Assembly (NCBI GenBank): GCA_964469555.1 | Contig: CAYYAQ010000001.1 | Coordinates: forward strand, 62,001-126,000 | Reading direction: 5' to 3' | From: CAYYAQ01 sp964469555 | GTDB lineage: Bacteria > Planctomycetota > UBA1135 > UBA2386 | Length of the DNA: 64,000 nt | Shown: one piece after another, positions 1 through 9,380 of the stretch | Layout: every line of letters begins with the position of its first letter | Position numbering within the stretch: the stretch's first letter is position 1 | Notes under the pieces: model-generated | Told to the model about the DNA's origin: nothing | The model's input: the letters and a program-made list of their open reading frames with translations, nothing else | Database searches by the model: none | Program-made: the position numbers and the translations under genes

Positions 1-841
1 GAACGCGTTTTTGGACATCCGTCAGTCTCTCGGTTCCGGGGTCGATCTGATCGATGGTTTCGATGCCGAGCTGGTGGAGTTCGGATTCCTGGCCAGGCGT
101 GAGATCAGGGAACTCGAGCAGGGGATTCTCCGGTGCGAGCTTGCGGCACTGGGCGGCGTAGCAGCACGGAATCGGATTGAGGCACCAGGTTCCAGTCGGC
201 AGCTCGAGCGTAGTCTCGTCGTCGAGGATGATCTGGAAGTTGTCGATGTAGTCCTCGATGCGACGCTTCCGCTTGCGGGCCTTCTTGGTGACATCCGCGT
301 TCTTGAAGATCTCGTGGACAGGAAAGTCCTTGCTGCCGTCGTGCCTGAACTCGGCGTCCAGGTGAAGGAGGCTCGCGCTGCGCACCGTGTAACCTGCGCC
401 TTCGATGCCCCACATCTGAAGTGCGACGTCCATGACGTGTCTGGGCTTGACCTTGGTGCCGGACTTCACTTCGAAGATGTCGATCGTCTTCTCGCCTCCA
501 CTCGGCAACACGACGTCGCATCGGATCTCTACGCCGTTGCGGGTGAACGCGGCGTCGAAGATCGCGACCCCACTGTCGCCCTGCAGCGCTTCGAGGGTTC
601 TGGTCGCGGCCGTCGCGTGGTCTTTCCCTTCGATGCGTTCGCCTCGCGGAAACCCATCCCACGCCATCTCGGTGAGACTCTGGCCTATCTCCGCGAGAGA
701 CTTGCGCATCTCGTTGGGCTTGGGAATGGAGCCTGGATCGTGGAACTCTTGATAGAGCCTCTTTGCGCACTGCATACCGGCCGCGAACAGGGTCTTGTCC
801 AGGCGGTGGTACTGCGTTACCTGATTATCTGAATCGGTCAC
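1..841 (-). CDS. DUF2779-type Cas4-like PD-(D/E)XK nuclease, C-terminally cut by window edge
   Basis: The reverse strand is open from a GTG at 841 to the window edge, about 280 residues with no stop. The N-terminus reads LDKTLFAAGMQCAKRLYQEF, the opening typical of DUF2779 proteins (LSKSxFxxGxQCxKRLW), and carries the first iron-sulphur-type cysteine, C25. A PD-(D/E)XK core is visible as D109, then E124-V-K126 in the stretch IFEVKSG. A C-x5-C-C-x4-C cluster near residue 220 matches the CPF/CPY cysteines of Cas4-like folds. DUF2779 proteins pair this nuclease-like domain with a C-terminal part that lies outside the window. Its cellular role is not established. The start is uncertain because the frame stays open upstream and no clear Shine-Dalgarno sequence is visible. 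Confidence 0.72.
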   Translation of the reverse strand, partial: MTDSDNQVTQYHRLDKTLFAAGMQCAKRLYQEFHDPGSIPKPNEMRKSLAEIGQSLTEMAWDGFPRGERIEGKDHATAATRTLEALQGDSGVAIFDAAFTRNGVEIRCDVVLPSGGEKTIDIFEVKSGTKVKPRHVMDVALQMWGIEGAGYTVRSASLLHLDAEFRHDGSKDFPVHEIFKNADVTKKARKRKRRIEDYIDNFQIILDDETTLELPTGTWCLNPIPCCYAAQCRKLAPENPLLEFPDLTPGQESELHQLGIETIDQIDPGTERLTDVQKRV

Positions 842-905
842 GTTACCGCGGCTTTCTAGTGGAGGCGCTGGGCTTCATTGTGGTGCTGGGGGGCACGGGC
901 ACCCA

Positions 906-1583
906 TCATCCCCGACGCATTCTGTAGAGGACGAGGAACACCAACCCGATTACGCCACCGATGATAAGCGGCATCTCGAGTTTGTCCGAGAGTTCTTTTC
1001 GGCCCCGCGGTGGACTCGCGATCTCCAGTGTTGCGGCGGATTTCCGGTAGATGGGGAATGCGTCGAAGTCCTTTAGACTCGCGCGGTAGCTGAATCGCAC
1101 GGTTTTGCCCCCCGTTGGGATGACGAACTCCAGGACCTGGGCGAGTTCTCCCGCTTCGGAATGAGCCACCTTGAGCCGGCTCACGATTGCCGGGTGCGCG
1201 TGCTCGCCAACGGTGCCGATCTCGAGATCCTCGATGACGTAGCGAAACGCAGTCGAGGCGCTCTTGGACTGGGCGGTCTCGCGCACCTCCTTCAGCGTCC
1301 CTGGAGTCATCGCGGGTTCACCGTCCTCGCGGTGGATCGTCAGGCAGCGACCGTCGAACCCTTCTTTCAGCCATTGGTCCACGTCGCCGAACCGATCGAT
1401 TCGCGTCGGAATCAGCCGAGTCGCGACGTCTCTCGGCAACTTGTCGCGGAGGAGGCGGTGCTCGTCCGGGGTCATCTGACGCCAACCCGCAGGTAAGACA
1501 AAGGAGTACGCCTGCAGCGGGTCGACGAACTTCGCCTCCTGCGGCGCCCAGGAGAGGATCAGCAGCGTGGCTAGGCCCAGCAT
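906..1583 (-). CDS. Secreted/membrane-anchored hypothetical protein
   Basis: This 225-residue protein has a short hydrophobic N-terminus (MLGLATLLILSWA) that looks like a signal peptide. A soluble region of about 175 residues follows, then a C-terminal membrane segment (about 203-220, PLIIGGVIGLVFLVLYRM) ending in positive charges. It is therefore probably exported and tail-anchored with its body outside the cytoplasm. The stretch YSFVLPAGWRQM resembles the opening of PsbP/DUF1795-like domains, but the match is too short for a family call. It lies just downstream of the sensor kinase on the same strand and could be co-transcribed with it. No function assigned. Confidence 0.7.
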   Translation of the reverse strand: MLGLATLLILSWAPQEAKFVDPLQAYSFVLPAGWRQMTPDEHRLLRDKLPRDVATRLIPTRIDRFGDVDQWLKEGFDGRCLTIHREDGEPAMTPGTLKEVRETAQSKSASTAFRYVIEDLEIGTVGEHAHPAIVSRLKVAHSEAGELAQVLEFVIPTGGKTVRFSYRASLKDFDAFPIYRKSAATLEIASPPRGRKELSDKLEMPLIIGGVIGLVFLVLYRMRRG

Positions 1584-1638
1584 TGGGCCTTGTCTAGCGC
1601 GCTGGACTAGCTGGGGCTACAGGATTCCCAGGACGTGC

Positions 1639-3189
1639 TCAGCTGTTGGCTGATTGCAGTCGGGATTCCTCGGTCACGAGCGGCAGCGTGAACCAGAACA
1701 CCGAGCCATCTCCGGATTCGATCGCCCGGTAGCCGATGCTCCCGTGCATGAGCTCCACGAGCTTCTTGGACAGGTAGAGGCCGATGCCGCTGCTGTCGAC
1801 GCGGGGTTCGTGGCGTTCGAACTTGCTGAACTTCGTGAACAGCCTGTCCCGCAGCTCCACGGGAATGCTCTGACCCTGGTCCTCGACTTCGATGATGATC
1901 GACTTCAGACTCGGCCAGGCGCGTATCGTGATCGTCGTGCCCGAGGGCGTGTGTTTCACGGCGTTGCTCACGAGGTTGAAGAGGACCTGCATGAGGCGCG
2001 CGGAATCGGCCATCACTTCGATATTCGGATTCAAGTCGACGACCTCGAGGATCATCGCGCGAGCCGTGGCGATGATCTCCATGGACCGTTGGGCGTCCCG
2101 CAGCATCTGGCCGAGGTTGCACGGCTCGATCTGCATGTTGATGTGTCCGGCTTTGATCGCCGAGGCGTCGAGCATGTCGTTCACGACGAACATCATGTGC
2201 CTGGCGGCGGTCGATGCCTGGGCCATGAACTCCTGCTTCTCTTCAGGAGTCATCATCTCTTTGTTGTCAATCATGATCTCCAGGGAGGCGATGATCGACG
2301 TGAGCGGTGTGCGGAGTTCGTGGACGGTGTTCGAGATGACCTCGTCCTTGCGTCGGATGCTGCTCTCCGATTGTCGATCCTGCTGCTTGAGTCGGGCGTT
2401 GAAGAAGTCGCGTTCCGAGTTGGCCGTGTCGACGATGCACGTGATCTCGCGCAGTAGATCGGCAGGTGTCTGCACGAGCTTCGGCGAGAGGCTCTGCTTC
2501 GCGATGAGTTGATCTTGCAGTCGTTCGAGCGGACGGACCGTGGTGATCATCAGGAGGGCAATCGCGAGGAGTCCGGCGGCGATGGAGATCGCGACTGCCA
2601 ACCACGTGTCCGAACCCTGAACTTCGGGATACTTCAGTGCGGACTCCGTGACCAGAAGCCCGAGAACGAGTCGATCGTCGTTATGGATCGGAGCGAAGGT
2701 CTGGACGATCTGGGCCCCGTTCCGTTCGAAAACCCCGGTTTGCACCGCGTGAGTGCGGTGCGCTCGATGGCCGGCGTTGGGGAGAGCCACCGGCGTGCCG
2801 TACGGACGGGGTAGTCCGTCGCGAATCGCCTCCTGAACGATGATCGCCCGATCGTCCTGGTAGGTGAGGGAGTAGATGGCCAGACCGTTTTCGGAGTGCT
2901 TCAACAGACGCTGCAGCGCGCCGAGGACTCGCTCGCGTGACTTTGCCAGTTTGGGCAGAAACTGGTCGTGAACGAGCTCGCTGCCCAACGTGTCGGCGAG
3001 TTGCCCCGCCTGCGCCCGACAGGAATCCAGATGCTGGGATCGGATCTGCTCCCTGGTCTGAGATGCACCGATGCCGTGTACGACGAAGCCGGTGCCCGTC
3101 ACCAGGAGCATGCTGAACAGGATGAGCTTGCGTGTGAGACTCAAACGGGCTGTTGGCAAAAAGGACGAGTGACCAAGGAATCGACACAA
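1639..3189 (-). CDS. Membrane sensor histidine kinase (HAMP-HisKA-HATPase)
   Basis: 516 residues. An N-terminal membrane segment (about 20-42), an extracytoplasmic sensor of roughly 150 residues and a second membrane segment (about 197-217, ending VRPLERL) lead into a HAMP-like linker. The dimerisation and phosphoacceptor motif is intact (HELRTPLTSI), as are the ATP-binding boxes: N box LFNLVSNAVKHT, G1 box EVEDQG and G2 box SSGIGLYLSKKLVE. It should autophosphorylate on the H of HELRTP and pass phosphate to a response regulator. None is encoded next to it, so it is an orphan here. The sensor domain is not recognised, and the signal is unknown. Confidence 0.9.
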   Translation of the reverse strand: MCRFLGHSSFLPTARLSLTRKLILFSMLLVTGTGFVVHGIGASQTREQIRSQHLDSCRAQAGQLADTLGSELVHDQFLPKLAKSRERVLGALQRLLKHSENGLAIYSLTYQDDRAIIVQEAIRDGLPRPYGTPVALPNAGHRAHRTHAVQTGVFERNGAQIVQTFAPIHNDDRLVLGLLVTESALKYPEVQGSDTWLAVAISIAAGLLAIALLMITTVRPLERLQDQLIAKQSLSPKLVQTPADLLREITCIVDTANSERDFFNARLKQQDRQSESSIRRKDEVISNTVHELRTPLTSIIASLEIMIDNKEMMTPEEKQEFMAQASTAARHMMFVVNDMLDASAIKAGHINMQIEPCNLGQMLRDAQRSMEIIATARAMILEVVDLNPNIEVMADSARLMQVLFNLVSNAVKHTPSGTTITIRAWPSLKSIIIEVEDQGQSIPVELRDRLFTKFSKFERHEPRVDSSGIGLYLSKKLVELMHGSIGYRAIESGDGSVFWFTLPLVTEESRLQSANS

Positions 3190-3356
3190 TTTCCGGTACC
3201 GCTTGAGGCGATGCAGTGAGGTTGACTCGGTCCTTCACGATGTCGCGGCGTCATGGGGCGCAGCGTGGATGCGAAGGTCGGGGTTCGTGGCCTGAAATCG
3301 CAGGGACGCCACGCGGCGAGTGAGTATTCTACCTATCCCATCGCAAGGGCGTTCCC

Positions 3357-4298
3357 ATGAACTATCGCGTCATCCTCGGTCTCCTGTTCTTGTTCCCATC
3401 GTGCTCGACCGTTTCGAACTCGACATCACAAGGGCGGTTCGAGACCATCGTTCTCGGAGTCGCGCAGGATGGCGGTGTTCCCCACGTCGGGTGCAGCAAG
3501 CCGTGTTGCGTCGACGCGCGGCGAAGTGGACGGCGACTCTATCCGGCGTGCTTGGCGATTCACGATCGTGAGAATGGTCGCCTCTGCCTGATCGAGTGCA
3601 CGCCACGGATCGAGCCACAGCTCGCGATGTTGCACGCGATAGCCGGCATCGAGGGGCGGGGACGCAAGCCAGTGGACGCGGTCATGCTCACGCACGCGCA
3701 CATGGGGCACTACCTCGGTCTCGCACAGTTCGGCAAGGAGGTCGCAGCGACGGACAAGCTGCCGGTGTTCGTCAGTCCGCGTTTCGCGGCGTACCTGCGC
3801 AAGAACGGGCCGTGGAAGCTGATGGTGGAGAACAAGAACATCGTGATTCACGAGATCGAGCCTGGGACGGCGTTTTCGCCGATCCCGGGGATCCGGGTGA
3901 CACCGATTCCCGTGCCGCATCGAGACGAATACTCGGACACCATGGCGTTCCAGATCCGTGGTCCAAACAAGTCGGTTTTGTTCGTGCCAGATGTCGACTC
4001 GTGGAAGAAGAAGCCGGGCTTGCTCCGGCGCCTGGTCGAGGGGATGGACATCGCGTACCTGGACGCGACGTTCTACGACGGGAGTGAGTTGCCCGACCGC
4101 ATCATGGCGCTCGTGCAGCACCCCTTTATAACCGAGACGATGGCAGCGCTCCGCGACGACGCGGCGGCACGACCCGGTCGCTTCCGCTTCATCCACCTCA
4201 ACCACACGAACCCGGCTCTGCACGACTCGGGGATCCGGCGCGAGATCGAAGCTGCCGGCTTTCGTATCGCGAAGCAGGGCGAGCGGGTCGGACTCTAG
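3357..4298 (+). CDS. PqqB-type MBL-fold metallo-hydrolase (lipoprotein)
   Basis: 313 residues with a lipoprotein-like signal (LFLFPSCS, candidate lipidated Cys16). The body follows the PqqB-related metallo-beta-lactamase pattern: GVAQDGGVPHVGC near the N-terminus, THAHMGHYLGL as the metal-binding motif, then PVPHRDEYSDT, LFVPDVDSW, DATFYDGSELPDR and the C-terminal FIHLNHTNP. In this subfamily the usual HxHxDH aspartate is a glycine, as seen here. The two cysteine motifs near the start (GCSKPCC) may bind a structural metal. No pqq biosynthesis genes are nearby, so a role in PQQ synthesis is not implied. It is divergent from the sensor kinase across 167 bp. A perfect 12-bp palindrome (4295-4306) spans the stop codon. 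Confidence 0.88.
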   Translation: MNYRVILGLLFLFPSCSTVSNSTSQGRFETIVLGVAQDGGVPHVGCSKPCCVDARRSGRRLYPACLAIHDRENGRLCLIECTPRIEPQLAMLHAIAGIEGRGRKPVDAVMLTHAHMGHYLGLAQFGKEVAATDKLPVFVSPRFAAYLRKNGPWKLMVENKNIVIHEIEPGTAFSPIPGIRVTPIPVPHRDEYSDTMAFQIRGPNKSVLFVPDVDSWKKKPGLLRRLVEGMDIAYLDATFYDGSELPDRIMALVQHPFITETMAALRDDAAARPGRFRFIHLNHTNPALHDSGIRREIEAAGFRIAKQGERVGL

Positions 4299-4468
4299 CC
4301 GGCTAGTCGAAACTCAGACGGTGGTGGGGCAGGCGGCGAAGGGGATGGGAGGCATTGGGCAGTTCATCGCGTCGGCGATGGCGCGGAGGAGTTCGGCCTC
4401 GATGGTGGTGCACGCGAAGAGCAGAATCAGCCTCTTCGTGCTCCCCAAGGCCAGTCATGCAGGGCCGA

Positions 4469-5062
4469 TCAGTCCAGGCGTTCCAGTTCGAACAGGTTCG
4501 CGTCCGAGCTATCGGCCAAAAACACCCCGCCTCCACAGTTCGTGAAGCTCTTGGCCAGGTGACGGCGGTACCAGGCACCAGAACGCAGGTGCACGTTGCC
4601 GTCCGTGACCGCTTGATCACAGTTCTCTTCCCAGTCCTGAATGGTGAGAGCTTCCAGGTAAAGGACGCCCCGGGTGAGTCGGCCGAGGTTGGCGATTGCA
4701 TCGCGGCATTCGGAGTCCGTCAGGTACTGGAGAACGCCCTGGCACACCACGAGGTCGGCCTTGCCGCGTCCACGGTACGTGGCGACGGATCCGTTCTTCC
4801 ACCCGAACTCCTCACAGAGGTATGGGCTGACCTCGACGCCGGTGTACTTTGCGTCGGGGTAGTGCACGAGAATGGCTTCGCGCCAGAAGCCGAGTCCGCA
4901 GCCCATGTCCAGCACGTTGCGTACCGGCTGACCGATGTGCTTCAGGTAGGAGCAGACGAATTCGGCGAGCTGTAGCGTGATCGTTAACGACGCAACCCGT
5001 GTCTTGGGGTTGCGATAGAAGCGGTCGTAGTAGTCCTGATCGAACGTCGGAGAATCGGCCAT
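4469..5062 (-). CDS. Class I SAM-dependent methyltransferase
   Basis: 197 residues from the ATG at 5062; an in-frame ATG 15 bases upstream would add MIRRR. The SAM-binding glycine motif VLDMGCGLGFW is near residue 57, the acidic residue ending the second strand is in YTGVEVSP, and motif IV lies in KADLVVCQGVLQYL. The length and fold suit a small-molecule or metabolite methyltransferase of the Methyltransf_11/25 group. The substrate cannot be told. It converges on the metallo-hydrolase (about 170 bp between, no gene seen) and is divergent from the secreted protein at 5233. The 5' side of that gap holds a short GC-rich GGTCGGC-like reiteration around 5150-5180. Confidence 0.85.
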   Translation of the reverse strand: MADSPTFDQDYYDRFYRNPKTRVASLTITLQLAEFVCSYLKHIGQPVRNVLDMGCGLGFWREAILVHYPDAKYTGVEVSPYLCEEFGWKNGSVATYRGRGKADLVVCQGVLQYLTDSECRDAIANLGRLTRGVLYLEALTIQDWEENCDQAVTDGNVHLRSGAWYRRHLAKSFTNCGGGVFLADSSDANLFELERLD

Positions 5063-5232
5063 GCGGCGGCGGATCATACGCGTATGTGCGGGGGCGAAAC
5101 ACCGCGCGTACTTTTCGGCGAAAAGCGTTCCATCGAGATCGTCTTGGGTCGGCGGGGTCGGCGTGGTCGGCGGGGTCCGTGTGGTAGACTCTGCGGCCTC
5201 GATTCCCCCTTCCGACCCAGGAGAGCCCCTCG

Positions 5233-6996
5233 ATGAAGAGTCCCATTACCCTCGTCTGCGTAGCCGCGTCGGTTCTGTCAGCGTCTCTGTCCGCGCAAGT
5301 CACGATCGTCAAAGGCGTGGCGCCGAATGGATTCGTTCGTTCGATGAACAACAACAACAACAGCTTCGCCTTGACCCCCGATGGGGCGATCTGGGCCGTG
5401 GTGTACGTTGTCGACAACGCTGGCGCGAACGGTCACCTCGAGCTTCGCCGCTCCCTGACCCACGGCAACATCTGGCTGAGCGGCACCTATCCGCTTCCCA
5501 ACAACACATCGCACAACAACCACCACAACAACTCGGGTTGCATCGTCGCCGGTCGCGACGGCGACAAGCTCCACGTGACGTGGGGGGATCGGACAGCGAA
5601 TGCCTCGTACTGGTCAGCGATGTACCAGGTCTTCAACACGAACACATTGAAGTGGGTGGGTACCCCGAAGTTGCTGGCCAAGGGATACGGGGCGAACAAC
5701 CAGTTCTGGCCTGTCGACATCGCGATGACGGCGAAGGGCACGCTGGCCGTTTGCATCTCCGGCCACCGAAGTGGTGGTCTCGGCCTCGGAGCATGGGACT
5801 GCGGTCTTGCCGTCAAGCCACGCGGTGGGTCGTTCAACACGACACTGCTCAACCTCCGCAACGGCGGGGCGTCCTACTCGCAAAACGCGAGCATCGTCAG
5901 CGTGGACGAGACCATCCACTGCTGCATGAAGAACAGCACCGGCGGTTACGGAATCTGCTACCGAGCGTACGACACCGAGGGCAAGAAGTGGAATCAGGCT
6001 TCGCAGGTCTTCGTGGGGCCCAACAACAACGCCGGCATCGCTGCGGGCAACAAGAGCGTGATTGCGGCAGACCGCGACGGTGGCCTCTACGTGATCTACT
6101 GCACCGGGAATAGCTCCGCGCCACGGACGCTCCGACTGGCCTACGCCGCACCCGGCAAGGGTGGGTCCAACGTCGACTGGAAGGACTTCCACATCATCAA
6201 GAACACCCAGACGATTGGGACGAACTACCGGAAGGCCGCAGCCGGCAAGTACGGCTACCCCCAGATCCAGGGTGGCAACTCGAACACCTTCAACTACACC
6301 CTCGCGAGCGCGGCTGGCGGCAACATATACGCCGTCTACAGCAAGTCGTTCGAGACGTTCGCGAGTCTCTACGTCCAGAGCTTCAACAAGGGGAGTTCCG
6401 TTCTACCCGAGGTCAAGATCAGTGGGACCACGAAGCCCTACTCGTTCGAGTGGATCACGGGCCTTCGCAACGGCGATCACAGTTACTCGGCATCCTGGTT
6501 GTCGTTCGGAAAGACGGACGCGCCGTCTCCGAACAACGGGACGTACCCGAACGGCCAGGTGGACTTCTGGCGACTCGGGAGCAACTCGATCGCGCGTTCC
6601 GTGGCGTTGGGGACCGGTTGCCAGGGCAAGCTCGCCAAGCGTCCCCGGGTGCACGCGTACGACACCCTTCCCACGCTGGGCACGACCTTCAAGATTCAAC
6701 TCGATCGCTTCCCGGCGAGTGCCAACTTCTTCCTCGCGATTGGCACCTCGATGTTGCTGCCACCGCTCAACCTCGGCTTCATGTTGTCGCCGACGTGTGA
6801 CCTGAACAACACGTTCCCGCTCATCGTTCCGCTTCAGGTGCCTTCGTCCGGTGTCATGACCGTTCCGTGGAACGTGCCGAACGACCCCAAGCTCATCGGT
6901 GCTCGCGTCTATGTCCAGTGCCTCGTGATTTCGCCGGGATCGACCCCTGGCAACGCCGTGACGACAAATTCGCTCTGCGTAATTCTCGGTACCTGA
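5233..6996 (+). CDS. Secreted BNR/sialidase-like protein with planctomycete C-terminal module
   Basis: 587 residues with a clear signal peptide ending SLSAQ. The first 440 or so residues look like a beta-propeller of the BNR type: repeated aromatic/Gly-rich strands, HLELRRSLTHGNIWLSGTYP, LHVTWGDRT, GLYVIYCTGN. No catalytic sialidase residues can be assigned. From about residue 455 (GTGCQGKL) a separate module of 130 residues begins. It contains ANFFLAIGTS and WNVPNDPKLIGARVYVQ and recurs in the next gene. The gene is a tandem paralogue of 7073-8860 and has a recognisable terminator just behind it. The asparagine run at residues 38-42 is an AAC triplet repeat. Probably surface or extracellular; ligand unknown. 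Confidence 0.85.
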   Translation: MKSPITLVCVAASVLSASLSAQVTIVKGVAPNGFVRSMNNNNNSFALTPDGAIWAVVYVVDNAGANGHLELRRSLTHGNIWLSGTYPLPNNTSHNNHHNNSGCIVAGRDGDKLHVTWGDRTANASYWSAMYQVFNTNTLKWVGTPKLLAKGYGANNQFWPVDIAMTAKGTLAVCISGHRSGGLGLGAWDCGLAVKPRGGSFNTTLLNLRNGGASYSQNASIVSVDETIHCCMKNSTGGYGICYRAYDTEGKKWNQASQVFVGPNNNAGIAAGNKSVIAADRDGGLYVIYCTGNSSAPRTLRLAYAAPGKGGSNVDWKDFHIIKNTQTIGTNYRKAAAGKYGYPQIQGGNSNTFNYTLASAAGGNIYAVYSKSFETFASLYVQSFNKGSSVLPEVKISGTTKPYSFEWITGLRNGDHSYSASWLSFGKTDAPSPNNGTYPNGQVDFWRLGSNSIARSVALGTGCQGKLAKRPRVHAYDTLPTLGTTFKIQLDRFPASANFFLAIGTSMLLPPLNLGFMLSPTCDLNNTFPLIVPLQVPSSGVMTVPWNVPNDPKLIGARVYVQCLVISPGSTPGNAVTTNSLCVILGT

Positions 6997-7005
6997 GCGT
7001 AATCT

Positions 7006-7032
7006 CGCAGGAAACGCCTGCGGGTCTTCTTT
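7006..7032 (+). terminator. Rho-independent terminator after first secreted paralogue
   Basis: A perfect 6-bp stem CGCAGG/CCTGCG (7006-7011 and 7017-7022) with loop AAACG is followed by a T-rich tail GGTCTTCTTT. It lies 9 bases after the stop codon of the gene ending at 6996, and separates the two paralogues into individual transcripts. Confidence 0.7.
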
Positions 7033-7072
7033 CCCAGCGGGAGTCGCCTAGAATCCAGACGGAGGCAATCCC

Positions 7073-8860
7073 ATGGCAATCTCAATTCGTCTTTCCCTCG
7101 TTGCCGCTGCCACTCTGACCACAGTGGTCGGTGCGCAATTGTCTGGGCCGCCGACGATCATAAAGGGCACGGCGCCCGGTGGCGACGTGCGTTCGATGAG
7201 CAACAACCAGAATTCGCTGGCGTCGCTCGCGGATGGGTCGCTCGCCGCGGTCATCTACAAACAGTCGACGGCGACGACTGGTGGGCATCTCGCTCTCGGG
7301 ATCTCTACCGACTTCATGAAGTGGACGTTCTATCCGTTGCCGCACAACACCGGGCACCGGGTGCACGAGTGGGAGTCCGGCGTTTTGTGCGCTGGCCACA
7401 AGTGTGACGTTCTGCATGTCGGTTGGTCGGACCGGTCCGTGGGTGGTGTGTACCACTCGGCCTGGTATCAGACGTTCAGTACGTCGACTCGCAAATGGGT
7501 TGGTGCGCCGGTCAGGATTGCCGCCGCCAACGCCAGCCTCAAGCAGTCCGTGCAGGTCCGGGACATCACTGTCACGCCGCTCGACACGGTCGCGATTGCG
7601 TACGGTGTCGGTGCGACCGGTGGCCTTGGCATGGGTGCTGACGAGTGCGCTATCAGGATCAGGAAGAAAGGTCAGTCCTCGTTCAGCGCGCAGTACGCCA
7701 TGCGCAGCGGCGGGCTCAGCTGGTCTCGCGAGGCATCGATCGTCGCATCCGGAGAGGTGATCCACTGCGCGTTCAAGAATCAGAAGGGCGTAGGCGGCAT
7801 CGCGTACCGATCGTTCGACACCACCACGCTGAAGTGGCAGCAGGCGTCCCAGGTCATGGTCGGCCCCAACAACAACGGGACCAGGGGCATCGACGGGATC
7901 AACGCCGGCAACAAGGCGTTGATCTCCAAGGATACGGAAGGTGGCCTCTACATCATGTACGTCACAGGCTCGGCGGGGGGGCTGAAGAGCAACAACAAGA
8001 TGCGCATGGCCTACGCCAAGCCCGGTACGGGGAGCAAGAACGCCGACTGGAAGGACCTGGAGGTCATGCCGCACACGACGACGTTGGGGAAGAACCCGCG
8101 AAGCGTCGGCAAGACCGATCCGTCCTACCCGATGATGCAGGGTGGCGATACTTCCTGCACGTACTACACGCTCGCGCCTGGTTTCCAGGGATCGATGATT
8201 GTCGTCTACAGCAAGCCGTGGGAGGACTTCCAGAACAATTACCTCCAGATCTGGCAGTACGGCATCAACTACCCGATGCCGACGAAGGAGATCTCGTTCT
8301 GGACCGGCACTGAGCCGTTCGTCTTCGAGCGGATGGGGGGAATGCGCAGCACGTTCTCCGTAGGCCACGGCGTGTGGGTCGTCTACGGCAAGAACGACAA
8401 GCCGACAGCGGGCCAGGCCCCGAACGGCTGGGTGCGCCTGTGGGCTTCTTCCTACAGCACGGGGAGGACGATCTCTTTTGGCACCGGATGCAAGGGAAGG
8501 TTGCCGAAGATCCCGCGGATGCACGCGGACGAACAGTTCGCGCAACTCTCCCTGCCCTACTGGATGGACTTTGAACATTTTCCGGCGAATGCGAACTTCT
8601 TCCTCGTCCTCGGCACCAAGTGCGCCAGGACGGATCTCACTCTCATGGGTGCGCCGGGTTGCGAGTTGAACATCGACTTCCCGGTCGCCGTCCCGCTGAA
8701 GGTGAACGCCGCCGGCGCGTTGAGGTTGACCTGGAACGTGCCGAATGACAGCAATCTGATCGGGCAGTACTTCTTTGCGCAGTCGTGGGTGGTGAGCCCG
8801 ATCGCGAACGCCCTGTTGGCGGTGACGACGAACGCGCAGCGGACGTCGATCTCACGCTAG
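7073..8860 (+). CDS. Secreted BNR/sialidase-like protein, paralogue of the preceding gene
   Basis: 595 residues with signal peptide ending TTVVGAQ. It aligns by eye along its whole length with the preceding gene. Shared landmarks are IIKGTAPGGDVRSM, the propeller strands LHVGWSDRS and GGLGMGADECAIRI, QVMVGPNNN, GGLYIMYVTG and the C-terminal module starting GTGCKGRL with ANFFLVLGT and WNVPNDSNLIGQY. Divergence is substantial, so the duplication is old. The product is probably exported and carbohydrate- or surface-associated, but no catalytic residues are identifiable. It converges with the GNAT gene with only 13 bases between. Confidence 0.85.
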   Translation: MAISIRLSLVAAATLTTVVGAQLSGPPTIIKGTAPGGDVRSMSNNQNSLASLADGSLAAVIYKQSTATTGGHLALGISTDFMKWTFYPLPHNTGHRVHEWESGVLCAGHKCDVLHVGWSDRSVGGVYHSAWYQTFSTSTRKWVGAPVRIAAANASLKQSVQVRDITVTPLDTVAIAYGVGATGGLGMGADECAIRIRKKGQSSFSAQYAMRSGGLSWSREASIVASGEVIHCAFKNQKGVGGIAYRSFDTTTLKWQQASQVMVGPNNNGTRGIDGINAGNKALISKDTEGGLYIMYVTGSAGGLKSNNKMRMAYAKPGTGSKNADWKDLEVMPHTTTLGKNPRSVGKTDPSYPMMQGGDTSCTYYTLAPGFQGSMIVVYSKPWEDFQNNYLQIWQYGINYPMPTKEISFWTGTEPFVFERMGGMRSTFSVGHGVWVVYGKNDKPTAGQAPNGWVRLWASSYSTGRTISFGTGCKGRLPKIPRMHADEQFAQLSLPYWMDFEHFPANANFFLVLGTKCARTDLTLMGAPGCELNIDFPVAVPLKVNAAGALRLTWNVPNDSNLIGQYFFAQSWVVSPIANALLAVTTNAQRTSISR

Positions 8861-8873
8861 CTGTCGTCGCTCG

Positions 8874-9380
8874 TTATCCCTGATCGTTCTCGGCAAGGTC
8901 GAGCGCCATCGGGATGTGGATGACCCCGGAGATCGTGATCGGTTCCCCGGTGACTTCGAATCCGAAGCGTTCGTAAACAGGCACCGCAAAGGGCGAGGAG
9001 TCCACCGTCAGCTTCTCGAGTTCGGGATTCTGGGAGCGCACTTCCGTCAGCAAACGGGCGAACAGCTCACCGGCGATCCCGTGTCGATGCCAGTCCGGGT
9101 GGACGAACAACATGGACAAGTGCTCGAAGCTCCGGACCTCGCCGACGCCGACGATCTCTTCGGCTCCATCTTCCTGAGCTACCGTCGCCACGAGCGCGTA
9201 GTGGGGTTTCGACATCGACCCCCGCCGGGCTTTGATCGAGTTGGCGTGGGCGTAGGATCGGAATTCCTCCACGCCCTCCTCCGAGTAACCTGGCGCGACG
9301 AGCTTCGAAAACGCAGCATTTACGACCGCGGAGGCGGCAGCTTCCTCTCCCGTTCGCATGGTTCGGTAGCTGATCTTCAC
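8874..9380 (-). CDS. GNAT-family N-acetyltransferase
   Basis: 168 residues. The GNAT fold is shown by LSMLFVHPDWHRHGIAGELF, in which HRHGIAGEL is the acetyl-CoA-binding motif A (consensus R/Q-x-x-G-x-G/A), and by the motif B region SSPFAVPVYERFGFEVTGE. The substrate is unknown; these enzymes acetylate amines on metabolites, antibiotics or protein N-termini. It is read away from the arsJ-like gene, with 72 bp between the two starts. Confidence 0.88.
   Translation of the reverse strand: MKISYRTMRTGEEAAASAVVNAAFSKLVAPGYSEEGVEEFRSYAHANSIKARRGSMSKPHYALVATVAQEDGAEEIVGVGEVRSFEHLSMLFVHPDWHRHGIAGELFARLLTEVRSQNPELEKLTVDSSPFAVPVYERFGFEVTGEPITISGVIHIPMALDLAENDQG

Noticed and set aside
11..832. 273-residue frame on the + strand at the left edge
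   Set aside because: The reverse strand gives a recognisable DUF2779 nuclease; the + frame is its shadow.
5341..5365. AAC triplet run as a regulatory repeat
   Set aside because: It simply encodes an asparagine stretch in the secreted protein.
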